Assembly (NCBI RefSeq): GCF_000967965.1
Contig: NZ_LACC01000011.1
Span: 62,001 to 126,000 of the forward strand
Source of the DNA: Pseudomonas fluorescens
GTDB taxonomy: Bacteria > Pseudomonadota > Gammaproteobacteria > Pseudomonadales > Pseudomonadaceae
Length of the DNA: 64,000 nt
Direction of reading: 5' to 3'
Numbering within the stretch: position 1 is the stretch's first letter; every line of letters begins with the position of its first letter. A program made the translations under genes and the position numbers. Shown in pieces: positions 1-8,291 of the stretch. The notes beneath the pieces were generated by a model. That model was not told where the DNA came from. It saw nothing but the letters and a program-made list of their open reading frames with translations, and searched no databases.

Positions 1-19
1 TTTTACGGAAATCCACCGC

Positions 20-892
20 ATGAAACGTACACCGCATTTGCTCGCTATCCAGTCCCACGTGGTATTCGGTCACGCCGGCAACAGTGCCGCGGTTTTCCCG
101 ATGCAACGGGTCGGGGTGAATGTCTGGCCGCTCAACACTGTGCAGTTCTCCAATCACACCCAGTACGGCCAGTGGGCCGGTGAAGTGCTGGCGCCGCACC
201 AGATCCCCGACCTGGTCGAAGGCATTGCGGCGATTGGCGAACTGGGCAACTGCGATGCGGTGCTCTCCGGTTACCTCGGCAGTGCGGCCCAGGGCCGGGC
301 GATCCTGACGGGTGTGGCGCGGATCAAGTCGATGAATCCCAAGGCGCTGTACCTGTGTGACCCGGTCATGGGGCATCCGGAGAAGGGCTGCAGTGTTCCG
401 GCGGAAGTCAGTGATTTTCTGTTGGAAGAGGCCGCCGCCGTGGCGGACTTCATGTGCCCGAACCAGCTGGAGCTGGACAGCTTCTCCGGGCGCAAGCCGC
501 AATCGCTGTTCGATTGCCTGGCAATGGCGCGTGCATTGCTGGTGCGTGGCCCGAAAGCAGTACTGGTCAAGCACCTGGACTACCCAGGCAAGTCGGCAGA
601 GGTCTTCGAGATGCTGCTGGTGACGGCCGAAGGCAGCTGGCATTTGCAGCGCCCGTTGCTGGCGTTCCCGCGTCAGCCGGTAGGCGTGGGCGATCTGACG
701 TCCGGCCTGTTCCTGGCCCGTGTGCTGTTGGGCGACAGCCTGGTGGCCGCGTTCGAGTTCACGGCGTCGGCGGTGCATGAGGTGCTGCTGGAAACCCAGG
801 CCTGTGCCAGCTACGAGTTGGAACTGGTACGGGCTCAGGACCGGATTGCTCATCCGCGGGTGCGGTTCGAAGCGACCTCGATCAGTCTCTGA
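20..892 (+). CDS. pdxY: Pyridoxal kinase PdxY
   Basis: This cytoplasmic kinase phosphorylates pyridoxal with ATP to give pyridoxal 5'-phosphate in the B6 salvage pathway. The 290-residue length is normal for PdxY. The N-terminus has the family block [20 protein letters not shown], which binds the pyridoxal ring. The middle has [11 protein letters not shown], and near the C-terminus [15 protein letters not shown] supplies the anion hole and catalytic Asp of ribokinase-fold kinases. The ATG follows a weak ACGGAAA ribosome site, and the upstream context lies outside the window. A REP pair follows the stop codon. PdxK is the alternative, but the lid and signature sequences read as PdxY. Confidence 0.93.
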   Translation: MKRTPHLLAIQSHVVFGHAGNSAAVFPMQRVGVNVWPLNTVQFSNHTQYGQWAGEVLAPHQIPDLVEGIAAIGELGNCDAVLSGYLGSAAQGRAILTGVARIKSMNPKALYLCDPVMGHPEKGCSVPAEVSDFLLEEAAAVADFMCPNQLELDSFSGRKPQSLFDCLAMARALLVRGPKAVLVKHLDYPGKSAEVFEMLLVTAEGSWHLQRPLLAFPRQPVGVGDLTSGLFLARVLLGDSLVAAFEFTASAVHEVLLETQACASYELELVRAQDRIAHPRVRFEATSISL

Positions 893-908
893 TTGAGCGT
901 TGAACCCA

Positions 909-998
909 TTCGCGAGCAAGCCCGCTCCCACACTGGATCTATGCAACACCAAAGATCAAATGTGGGAGCGGGCTTGCTCCGGGCGGTGATCCGACGAA
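909..998. repeat. REP pair (REPIN-like)
   Basis: Two facing copies of the fluorescens-group REP palindrome, TTCGCGAGCAAGCCCGCTCC and GTGGGAGCGGGCTTGCTCC with a GGGCGGTGATCCGACGA tail, are separated by about 28 bases. They sit between the convergent ends of pdxY and the thioesterase gene. The element may act as a transcript end or mRNA stabiliser. Confidence 0.85.
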
Positions 999-1035
999 GG
1001 CTATCTAGAGAACACCATCAACCTGCCTGAACGAC

Positions 1036-1518
1036 TCAGACGTCGCCCTTGATCTCCTGATAGCGCTTTTCCGACTCCTGACGAATCTGCCGGCGCTGCT
1101 GGGCCTGCATGTAACGACGCTTGTCTTCGCTATTCTGCGGTTGCAGCGGTGGTACGGAGGCAGGTTTGCGCTGGTCATCCACCGCGACCATGGTGAAGAA
1201 ACAACTGTTGGTGTGACGCACCGAGCGTTCGCGGATGTTCTCGGTCACTACTTTGATGCCCACCTCCATGGAGGTATTGCCGGTGTAGTTGACCGAGGCG
1301 AGAAAGGTCACCAGTTCGCCGACATGGATCGGCTCACGGAAAATGACCTGGTCCACCGACAGGGTCACCACATAGCGGCCGGCATAACGGCTGGCGCAGG
1401 CGTAGGCCACTTCGTCGAGGTATTTGAGCAGGGTGCCACCGTGGACATTGCCAGAGAAGTTGGCCATGTCGGGGGTCATCAATACCGTCATCGACAGCTG
1501 GGCGTTTCCGGGTTCCAT
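1036..1518 (-). CDS. Acyl-CoA thioesterase (hotdog fold)
   Basis: A 160-residue hotdog-fold thioesterase that would hydrolyse acyl-CoA to free acid and CoA in the cytoplasm. The signature NVHGGTLLKYLDEVAYACAS around residues 24-43 is typical of YciA/BACH-type enzymes, with the catalytic Asp/Glu in LDE. The last 30 residues are a charged helix rich in Gln, Arg and Glu, which other members of this Pseudomonas subgroup also have. The reading frame opens 13 codons upstream, but MEPGNAQ is the more likely start because homologues begin just before the LSMTVLMTPDMAN block. It is a single gene, convergent with pdxY. The substrate is unknown. Confidence 0.85.
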   Translation of the reverse strand: MEPGNAQLSMTVLMTPDMANFSGNVHGGTLLKYLDEVAYACASRYAGRYVVTLSVDQVIFREPIHVGELVTFLASVNYTGNTSMEVGIKVVTENIRERSVRHTNSCFFTMVAVDDQRKPASVPPLQPQNSEDKRRYMQAQQRRQIRQESEKRYQEIKGDV

Positions 1519-1804
1519 AGCATTCTCACGGGTCAAGGCCAGGTTTGAGGGATGCACCTCTGCGGGTGCCTCGGCGGTTTTTTCAAACCAACAGTTATCG
1601 GGACGCCGGGTATAGGGTCGCCGTCACGCCGGATCGATCTGTTTCCATATATTGCACCGCCTTTCTGCCAGAAGTCGCGGTGTTACCCTGCAAAAAGCCC
1701 TGCCTCAAGGGCATTTCCTACGTGCAATTCCGATTTTTGTTCTGCTCGATCTGACTTTTCCTGCGTTCGGGGATCGAGCAATGCCACAAAGGGAGTCTCA
1801 CGCC

Positions 1805-3568
1805 ATGCATGCCATCAGTTTCATTCAGGATCTGGCAGTGATCATGTTGATCGCAGGTGTGGTCACCGTGGTTTTCCATCGCCTGAAACAACCGGTGGTG
1901 CTGGGGTACATCGTCGCCGGATTCATCATTGGTCCGCACACCCCGCCATTCGGCCTGATCCATGACGAAGAAACCATCAAGACCCTGGCCGAACTCGGTG
2001 TGATATTCCTGATGTTCTGCCTGGGCCTGGAATTCAGCCTGCGCAAGTTGTTCAAGGTCGGTGCCACGGCATTCATCGCGGCATTCCTGGAAATCGTGCT
2101 GATGATTTGGATCGGCTACGAGATTGGTCGCTGGTTCGACTGGAACACCATGGATTCTCTGTTCCTCGGCGCGATCCTGGCGATTTCCTCGACCACCATC
2201 ATCGTCAAGGCGCTCAATGATCTGAAGCTGAAGAACGAGCGATTTGCCCAGTTGATTTTCGGAGTGCTGATCGTCGAGGACATTCTGGGCATCGGCATCA
2301 TCGCGCTGCTGTCCAGCATCGCGGTCAGCGGTACGGTCAGCTCCGGCGAAGTGTTTTCCACGGTCGGCAAACTGTCGCTGTTCATGATCGTCGCGTTGGT
2401 CATCGGCATCCTGATGGTGCCGCGGCTGCTGGCCTACGTCGCCAGATTCGAAAGCAACGAAATGCTGCTGATCACGGTGCTGGGCCTGTGTTTTGGTTTC
2501 TGCCTGCTGGTAGTCAAGCTTGAATACAGCATGGTCCTCGGGGCATTCCTGATCGGCGCGATCATGGCTGAATCCCGGCAACTGCTGAAAATTGAACGAC
2601 TGATTGAACCGGTTCGCGATCTTTTCAGCGCGATTTTCTTTGTGGCCATCGGGCTGATGCTCGATCCGGCGATCCTGCTTCAGTACGCCTGGCCAATCGC
2701 CGTAATCACCGTAGCCGTGGTGCTCGGCAAGATGTTGTCCTGCGGCCTTGGTGCATTTATCGCCGGCAATGACGGACGCACCTCGCTGCGGGTCGGGATG
2801 GGTCTTTCACAGATTGGCGAATTCTCTTTCATCATCGCGGCACTGGGAATGACGTTGCAGGTCACCAGCAACTTTCTGTACCCCGTGGCTGTGGCGGTTT
2901 CGGTGATCACGACCTTGCTGACGCCGTATCTGATTCGCGCGGCCGATCCATTGTCGATCAAGCTCGCCGGCGCCATGCCAGAACGCTTGGGACGGGTGTT
3001 GGGGATGTACGGCGAATGGTTGCGCAGCATCCAGCCTCAGGGTGAAGGCGCGTTGCTGGCATCCATGATTCGGCGGATCTTGCTGCAGGTGGGAGTCAAT
3101 CTGGCGCTCGTGATCGCGATCTTCTTCTTGGGCGCGTACTTCGCCGAACGCATGTCGACTTACCTGCAAGGCTGGATCAGCGATCCGAGTTGGCAAAAGG
3201 CGTTGATCTGGGGTGGGGCGCTGTTGTTGTCGCTGCCTTTTTTGATTGCGGCGTACCGCAAGCTAAAGGCACTGTCGATGTTGCTGGCGGAAATGGGTGT
3301 GAAGCCGGAGATGGCTGGGCGCCACACGCAGCGAGTGCGCCGGGTGATCGCCGAAGTGATCCCGATCCTGTCACTGCTGGTGATCTTTTTGCTGTTGGCA
3401 GCCTTGTCGGCCAGTATTCTGCCGACCAACAAGTTGCTGGTGCTGATCGCCGTGGTCGCGGCCGCCGTGGCGGCGCTGCTGTGGCGTTGGTTCATTCGTG
3501 TGCATACGCGGATGCAGGTGGCGTTGCTGGAAACCCTCGACAATCACAAGGAGTCGTCCGGGCATTGA
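1805..3568 (+). CDS. Cation:proton antiporter, KefB/CPA2-like membrane protein
   Basis: An inner-membrane monovalent cation:proton antiporter of the CPA2 type, 587 residues from the chosen ATG (MHAISFIQ), which has AGGGAG upstream. The frame is open 51 codons further upstream, but that part looks non-coding. Residues 1 to about 390 form the Na+/H+ exchanger domain with roughly 12 membrane segments, with blocks such as GYIVAGFIIGPHTPPFGL and GLSQIGEFSFIIAALGM. After it there is no RCK/TrkA-N nucleotide-binding domain as in KefB or KefC. Instead the tail has several more hydrophobic segments and a short soluble loop. The transported ion (K+ or Na+) cannot be read from the sequence. It appears monocistronic. 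Confidence 0.85.
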   Translation: MHAISFIQDLAVIMLIAGVVTVVFHRLKQPVVLGYIVAGFIIGPHTPPFGLIHDEETIKTLAELGVIFLMFCLGLEFSLRKLFKVGATAFIAAFLEIVLMIWIGYEIGRWFDWNTMDSLFLGAILAISSTTIIVKALNDLKLKNERFAQLIFGVLIVEDILGIGIIALLSSIAVSGTVSSGEVFSTVGKLSLFMIVALVIGILMVPRLLAYVARFESNEMLLITVLGLCFGFCLLVVKLEYSMVLGAFLIGAIMAESRQLLKIERLIEPVRDLFSAIFFVAIGLMLDPAILLQYAWPIAVITVAVVLGKMLSCGLGAFIAGNDGRTSLRVGMGLSQIGEFSFIIAALGMTLQVTSNFLYPVAVAVSVITTLLTPYLIRAADPLSIKLAGAMPERLGRVLGMYGEWLRSIQPQGEGALLASMIRRILLQVGVNLALVIAIFFLGAYFAERMSTYLQGWISDPSWQKALIWGGALLLSLPFLIAAYRKLKALSMLLAEMGVKPEMAGRHTQRVRRVIAEVIPILSLLVIFLLLAALSASILPTNKLLVLIAVVAAAVAALLWRWFIRVHTRMQVALLETLDNHKESSGH

Positions 3569-3590
3569 CCACCCAGCGGCGTTGACTGGA

Positions 3591-3998
3591 TCAGCTTTCC
3601 AGCCAGACGTCCCGCGCCCAGTGCCACACCGACTCCCAGGTCTCTTCGGCGATCAGTTCTTCTTCGGCCTGCCAAAGCACCACGGTGCCGTCTTCTTCGA
3701 CGCAATAGTAGTCATCACCGTCCTGGCAGATCGGGATCAGGCTGCGATCGACGCCGGCGTCCCAGGCGTTGGCGGCAACGTCGGGCAGGTAGGTGTGGGA
3801 TTGCGGGTCGGTCACGGTGACCGGTTCCAGGCTGCCGTAGACCACGTCGCTGACGGTCAGCAGAAACTCTCTGAATACGAATGGAATGTCGATGAACAGT
3901 TGTTCTTCGATTTCGACCAGAAGGTCTTCGTCGGGCAGTTCCAAGGGGACCGGTACCGGTTCGTTGGCTTCACGCAGTTGTTCGATGATTTCTTCCAC
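3591..3998 (-). CDS. SMI1/KNR4 (SUKH) family protein
   Basis: A 135-residue acidic protein with the SMI1/KNR4 (SUKH) fold pattern. Residues 17-50 (LELPDEDLLVEIEEQLFIDIPFVFREFLL) match the family's opening helices, followed by a GSLEPVTV strand and a C-terminal YYCVEEDGTVVLWQ strand pair. In bacteria SUKH proteins are best known as immunity proteins against polymorphic toxins, although some have housekeeping roles. No toxin gene lies beside it here. It lies between the antiporter gene and the Tim44-like gene and appears to be transcribed alone. The function is not established. Confidence 0.75.
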   Translation of the reverse strand: MEEIIEQLREANEPVPVPLELPDEDLLVEIEEQLFIDIPFVFREFLLTVSDVVYGSLEPVTVTDPQSHTYLPDVAANAWDAGVDRSLIPICQDGDDYYCVEEDGTVVLWQAEEELIAEETWESVWHWARDVWLES

Positions 3999-4081
3999 GT
4001 CCGGGATCCTCTTGCTTGTATGGCGCGGTTTATATGGGGCGGTTTATACAGTAGCTTGCTATAGATGCAACCGCGAAATAG

Positions 4082-4107
4082 AAAACCCCGGCTGAGGCCG
4101 GGGTTTT
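4082..4107 (-). terminator. Intrinsic terminator of the Tim44-like gene
   Basis: A stem AAAACCCCGGC / GCCGGGGTTTT with the loop TGAG lies about 100 bases past the stop of the minus-strand Tim44-like gene and upstream of the SMI1/KNR4 gene. On the minus strand it is followed by a T-rich stretch. Confidence 0.75.
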
Positions 4108-4204
4108 GTTTACTGCAAGTGAAGTTCTGTCCGGAACGTGCCTGCGCGTCGATCATACGGCGTTAAAAACAGGCTCGGCACCTTCCGAATAGAACTACGC
4201 GGGA

Positions 4205-5083
4205 TCAGCCGTTCTGGCGGATACCAGCTACCAGCCAAGGCTGGTTTTCGCCCTGTGCACGTTCCATGTTCCAGCTTTCGCTGAAGACTTCGCCCTGGTC
4301 GAAACGCGAGGTTTTCGACACGCCAGTGAACGTCAGGGTGGCGATGGTCTTGTCGGCGCGATCGTCCACACCGTCCAGCTGTACATTGAGGTTATCAATG
4401 TAGGTGGACTGGAAACCGTCGCCCAGGTCAGCACGCTCACGCTTGAGGAACTCCAGCATTTGCGGGGTCACGAACTCGGCGATCTTGTCCATTTCGTTGG
4501 CGTCCCAGTGCTGTTGCAGGGACTGGAAGTGATTGCGCGCCGCTTCGACGAAGTTTGTTTCGTTGAACCAGGCTGGCGCGTTGATCACCGGGCGAGCGGC
4601 AACAGGCGCTGCCGAGCCACCGAAGATCGAACCGCCGGCAGGCTTTTGTTCGAACCCCTCACGTTGCATCGGCGCGTGGCCGGCCGGAGCGTAATGCTCC
4701 TGCTGTTTGCGACGACGGGCGGCGATAAAGCGGAAGACCAGGAACGCAATGACGGCCATGATCAGGATGTCGAAGAACTGCATGCCCTGGAAGCCATCAC
4801 CCATGAACATGGAGGCAAGCAGGCCACCGGCCGCGATACCGGCCAGAGGGCCGAGCCAGCGCGAAGCGCCACCGGCCTTGGCAGCGGCGCCAGCGGCACC
4901 GGCAGCACCAGCGGTCGCCGCAGCGCCGCCCATGCCTGGAGAAGAGGGAGCCATCTGGCTGGTCTGGTGAGTCGGCGCAGCGCCTGCGCTTTTGCCACCA
5001 CCGAAGCGCTTGGCGGCATTGACATCGAGACTCATCGTCAGGCCGATGCACAACGCCATGGCGATGCTAAGAAAACGTTTCAT
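4205..5083 (-). CDS. Secreted Tim44-like domain protein
   Basis: A 292-residue exported protein whose C-terminal half (residues ~160-292) is a Tim44-like domain related to the peptide-binding part of mitochondrial Tim44. The chosen start MKRFLSIAMALCIGLTMSLDVNA gives a clean signal peptide, five codons inside the longest frame. A Gly/Ala-rich linker follows (SPGMGGAAATAGAAGAAG, ~residues 50-80). Next come one or two hydrophobic segments (WLGPLAGIAAGGLLASMF and FFDILIMAVIAFLVFRFI), an RRRKQQ stop-transfer stretch, and the soluble domain WFNETNFVEAARNHFQSLQQ. A membrane-anchored protein is likely. The bacterial function is not known. Confidence 0.82.
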   Translation of the reverse strand: MKRFLSIAMALCIGLTMSLDVNAAKRFGGGKSAGAAPTHQTSQMAPSSPGMGGAAATAGAAGAAGAAAKAGGASRWLGPLAGIAAGGLLASMFMGDGFQGMQFFDILIMAVIAFLVFRFIAARRRKQQEHYAPAGHAPMQREGFEQKPAGGSIFGGSAAPVAARPVINAPAWFNETNFVEAARNHFQSLQQHWDANEMDKIAEFVTPQMLEFLKRERADLGDGFQSTYIDNLNVQLDGVDDRADKTIATLTFTGVSKTSRFDQGEVFSESWNMERAQGENQPWLVAGIRQNG

Positions 5084-5262
5084 AAAGGGAATTCCCATTT
5101 GTGGAAGGCACGCGCGCCATGTTGCACAGCTGAAGTGTTACTGGCTAGCGGCAGAGTGTTTCGGGCTTTTGCCTGACAGGTCATGTTCAGCTCCAGTCAG
5201 TGCAAGAGGGCCTTTTGACTTTGATCTGTCAGATGAGTGGACAGGGCTTGTAGGATGCTTGC

Positions 5263-5703
5263 CTAGCGTCGGAGGGCAAGCATGACCACCCCGGCCGTGA
5301 TCAGGCCGATTCCGCCCCATTGGCGCAGGTCGAGTTTTTCGCCCAGCAGGACAACGCCAAGAACAGCCACCAGCACCACGCTGAGTTTGTCCACTGGGGC
5401 AACCAGTGACGCCGGGCCGACCTTGAGTGCGCGGAAATAGCAGATCCACGATGCACCGGTGGCAAGGCCCGATAACAGCAGGAACAGGTAGCTCTTCGCA
5501 GAGATCGATCCCAATGACTGATATTGGCCCGTGGCGTACAAAATCAAGGCCAGGCTGACCAACACCACTATCGTACGTAGCAGGGTGGCGAAGTCGGAAT
5601 TGACGTTTTCGATGCCGACTTTCGCGAAAATGGCGGTCATTGCCGCGAATGCCGCCGATAACAGGGCCCAGAATGTCCAGGAGGAAAAGAAGCCTGAGCC
5701 CAT
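5263..5703 (-). CDS. Half-size EamA (DMT) transporter
   Basis: A 146-residue integral membrane protein with about five hydrophobic segments and a single EamA domain. Typical DMT exporters have two such domains over ~300 residues, so this one would work as a dimer, like EmrE-type or YddG-half proteins. The C-terminus EKLDLRQWGGIGLITAGVVMLALRR is the usual end of an EamA unit, and LRALKVGPASLVAPVDKLSVV-type sequence around residue 95 is conserved. An in-frame GTG lies one codon upstream of the chosen ATG, and AAGGTG lies upstream. The substrate is unknown. Confidence 0.8.
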   Translation of the reverse strand: MGSGFFSSWTFWALLSAAFAAMTAIFAKVGIENVNSDFATLLRTIVVLVSLALILYATGQYQSLGSISAKSYLFLLLSGLATGASWICYFRALKVGPASLVAPVDKLSVVLVAVLGVVLLGEKLDLRQWGGIGLITAGVVMLALRR

Positions 5704-5740
5704 CACATCGCACCTTTATATTCAGATATCGGCCTGGGGC

Positions 5741-5847
5741 CTGTGGGAGTGAGCTTGCTCCGGGCGGCGCTCCGACGATGACGGACTGACAGCCAGAAAC
5801 AATGTCGACTGATTTACCGCTATCGCGAGCAAGCTCGCTCCCACAGA
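5741..5847. repeat. REP pair between the EamA gene and uvrD
   Basis: CTGTGGGAGTGAGCTTGCTC plus the GGGCGGCGCTCCGACGATG tail faces a second copy, TATCGCGAGCAAGCTCGCTC, about 40 bases on. The second copy lies a few bases past the uvrD stop codon. Confidence 0.85.
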
Positions 5848-5851
5848 AAAG

Positions 5852-8035
5852 CTAGATTGCTTCCAGCTTCGCATACCCCAGCATCAGCCACTTACTGCCT
5901 TCGCTGAAGTTCACCTGCACCCGGGCCTGAGCCCCGGCACCTTCGAAGTTGAGGATCACGCCGTCACCGAAGATCGAGTGGCGCACAGTCTGGCCCAGGC
6001 TGAAGCCGGTTTCCGGAATCTCGCTGCCGCTGAACAGGTTGCTGCCACTCATCGACTGGTTGCCACCGAACGGACGGCTGACGCTATTGGATAGCCGAAC
6101 CTCCTGAATCAGGCCTTTCGGAACTTCGCGTACGAAGCGCGAGACCTTATTGTAGGTCTCGCTGCCATAAAGGCGTCGGGTTTCAGCGTAGGTCATCACC
6201 AGGTTCTGCATGGCCCGGGTGATGCCTACGTAGGCCAGACGACGTTCTTCCTCAAGGCGACCGGGTTCTTCCAGGCTCATCTTGTGCGGGAACAGGCCTT
6301 CTTCCATGCCCACCAGGAACACGTAAGGGAATTCCAGGCCCTTGGCGCTGTGCAGGGTCATCAGTTGAATGCTGTCTTCGTGCTCGTCGGCCTGAGTGTC
6401 GCCGGCTTCCAGCGATGCGTGACCGAGGAACGCTGCCAATGGCGTCAGGTCTTCGTCCTCTTCGCTGTTTTCGAAGTTGCGCGCGGCGCTGACCAGTTCC
6501 TCAAGGTTTTCTACCCGGGCCTGGCCTTTCTCGCCTTTTTCCGCTTCGTGATAGGCGATCAGCCCCGACTGCTCGATGACAGTCTGGGTCATCAGGTGCA
6601 GTGGCATTTCCATGCACTTGGCGGCGAGGTTCTCGATCAGCTCGATAAATGCGCCAAGGGCGCCGGCCGCACGACCGGTCAGGCCTTTGTTGGCCACCAG
6701 TTGGCGCATCGCTTCCCACATCGACACATCGCTGTGGCGCGCGTGGTCGCGGATCGCTTCGACGGTTTTCTCGCCGATGCCACGGGCCGGCACGTTGATC
6801 ACCCGCTCGAGCGCGGCATCGTTACCGCGGCCTTCGAGCAAGCGCAGGTAAGCCATGGCGTTCTTGATTTCAGCACGTTCGAAGAAGCGCTGACCGCCAT
6901 AGATGCGGTAGGGAATGCGCTCGCGCAGCAAGGCTTCTTCCAAAACCCGCGATTGGGCGTTGGAGCGGTACAGAATCGCGATATCGCTACGTGACAAGCC
7001 GGTTTTCAGCGCACTTTCGATGGTTTCGACAACGTAGCGTGCTTCGTCGTGCTCGTTGAAGGCGGCGTACAGGTTGATCGCTTCGCCTTCGCCGCCGTCT
7101 GTCCACAGCTCTTTGCCCAGGCGCCCGGTGTTATTGGCGATCAAGGCGTTGGCAGCCTTCAGGATGCCGGCGGTGGAGCGATAGTTTTGCTCCAGGCGAA
7201 TGGTTTCGGCGTCCGGGAAGTCTTCGGAATACTGGTAGATGTTCTCGATTTTCGCGCCGCGCCAGCCGTAGATCGACTGGTCATCGTCGCCTACGACCAT
7301 CAGGCTGTCGCCACCCTTGGCCAGCAGGCGCAACCAGGCGTATTGCACGGCGTTGGTGTCCTGGAACTCGTCCACCAGGATGTGCCGGAAGCGCTTTTGA
7401 TAGTGAGCGAGCAGGCCTGGGTGATCGCGCCACAGATCGAGGGCGCGCAGCAGCAATTCGGAGAAATCGATGACGCCCGCACGCAGGCAGGCAGCCTCGT
7501 AGGCTTCATAGATGCCGCGCATGGTCGCCAGGAACAGGTCGCCGCTGGCCTGGATGTGTTGCGGGCGCAGGCCTTCGTCTTTCTGGCCGTTGATGAACCA
7601 TTGGGCCTGACGGGCCGGCCAGCGCTGTTCGTCCAGGCCGAGCTCGCGGATCACCCGCTTGACCAACCGCTGCTGGTCATCGCTGTCGAGAATCTGGAAG
7701 GTCTGGCTCAGGCCCGCTTCCTGCCAGTGTGCCCGCAACAAGCGGTGCGCCAGGCCGTGGAAGGTGCCGACCCACATGCCGGCCGGGTTGATACCCATCA
7801 ACTGCTCGATGCGCTGGCGCATCTCGGCAGCAGCCTTGTTGGTGAAGGTCACCGACAGGATGGAGTGGGGAGACGCGTTTTCGACCTGGATCAACCAGGC
7901 GATACGGTGCACCAGCACTCGGGTTTTACCGGAACCAGCACCGGCCAGGACCAACTGACGACCCACGGGGGCTGCTACGGCCTGGCGTTGGGCATCGTTG
8001 AGGGAGTTCAGCAGAAGGGAGAGATCATCGCGCAT
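5852..8035 (-). CDS. uvrD: DNA helicase II UvrD
   Basis: An ATP-dependent 3'-5' superfamily 1A helicase acting in nucleotide-excision repair and methyl-independent mismatch repair. The 727-residue length is standard. Walker A is GAGSGKT at residues 32-38. DEFQDTNAVQYAWLRLL supplies the Walker B region, followed by GDDDQSIYGWRGA (motif III), LEQNYRS (motif IV), LMTLHSAKGLEFPYVFLVGMEEG (motif V) and VGITRAM (motif VI). The C-terminal FGDGVILNFEGAGAQARVQVNF segment is the Tudor-like domain that binds RNA polymerase. It is divergent from the GGDEF/EAL gene, the same adjacency as in P. aeruginosa. Confidence 0.97.
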   Translation of the reverse strand: MRDDLSLLLNSLNDAQRQAVAAPVGRQLVLAGAGSGKTRVLVHRIAWLIQVENASPHSILSVTFTNKAAAEMRQRIEQLMGINPAGMWVGTFHGLAHRLLRAHWQEAGLSQTFQILDSDDQQRLVKRVIRELGLDEQRWPARQAQWFINGQKDEGLRPQHIQASGDLFLATMRGIYEAYEAACLRAGVIDFSELLLRALDLWRDHPGLLAHYQKRFRHILVDEFQDTNAVQYAWLRLLAKGGDSLMVVGDDDQSIYGWRGAKIENIYQYSEDFPDAETIRLEQNYRSTAGILKAANALIANNTGRLGKELWTDGGEGEAINLYAAFNEHDEARYVVETIESALKTGLSRSDIAILYRSNAQSRVLEEALLRERIPYRIYGGQRFFERAEIKNAMAYLRLLEGRGNDAALERVINVPARGIGEKTVEAIRDHARHSDVSMWEAMRQLVANKGLTGRAAGALGAFIELIENLAAKCMEMPLHLMTQTVIEQSGLIAYHEAEKGEKGQARVENLEELVSAARNFENSEEDEDLTPLAAFLGHASLEAGDTQADEHEDSIQLMTLHSAKGLEFPYVFLVGMEEGLFPHKMSLEEPGRLEEERRLAYVGITRAMQNLVMTYAETRRLYGSETYNKVSRFVREVPKGLIQEVRLSNSVSRPFGGNQSMSGSNLFSGSEIPETGFSLGQTVRHSIFGDGVILNFEGAGAQARVQVNFSEGSKWLMLGYAKLEAI

Positions 8036-8291
8036 CGGGGCATTCTAGGGGGCCGCGACACACCGGGCAAACCCCGCTTCGCTTTAACCGATGAAAGTTA
8101 TGCGAAGGACGACCGGTCAGTCATCGGCTGCAGGCGTTGGCGGAGCGTGACTTCAGCATTTTCAGTGGCGTCGGCGGCCGAAAAATTTGGCGATTTATTG
8201 ATCAGCAACAGTTTGGTCCGGGCAATTGCTTGTGTATGCTCCGAGCAGTTTCGGGCACATGCTCATCATTATAAGAACAAGAACATCGCCT

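Noticed and set aside
909..998. REP elements as a CRISPR array or mobile element
   Set aside because: The palindromes are scattered as single copies or facing pairs between genes, with no regular spacers, no direct repeats and no cas genes or transposase in the window.
5263..5703. Half-size EamA gene as a truncated pseudogene
   Set aside because: It has a good start, one complete EamA unit and no sign of the missing half next to it. Single-domain DMT proteins are common.
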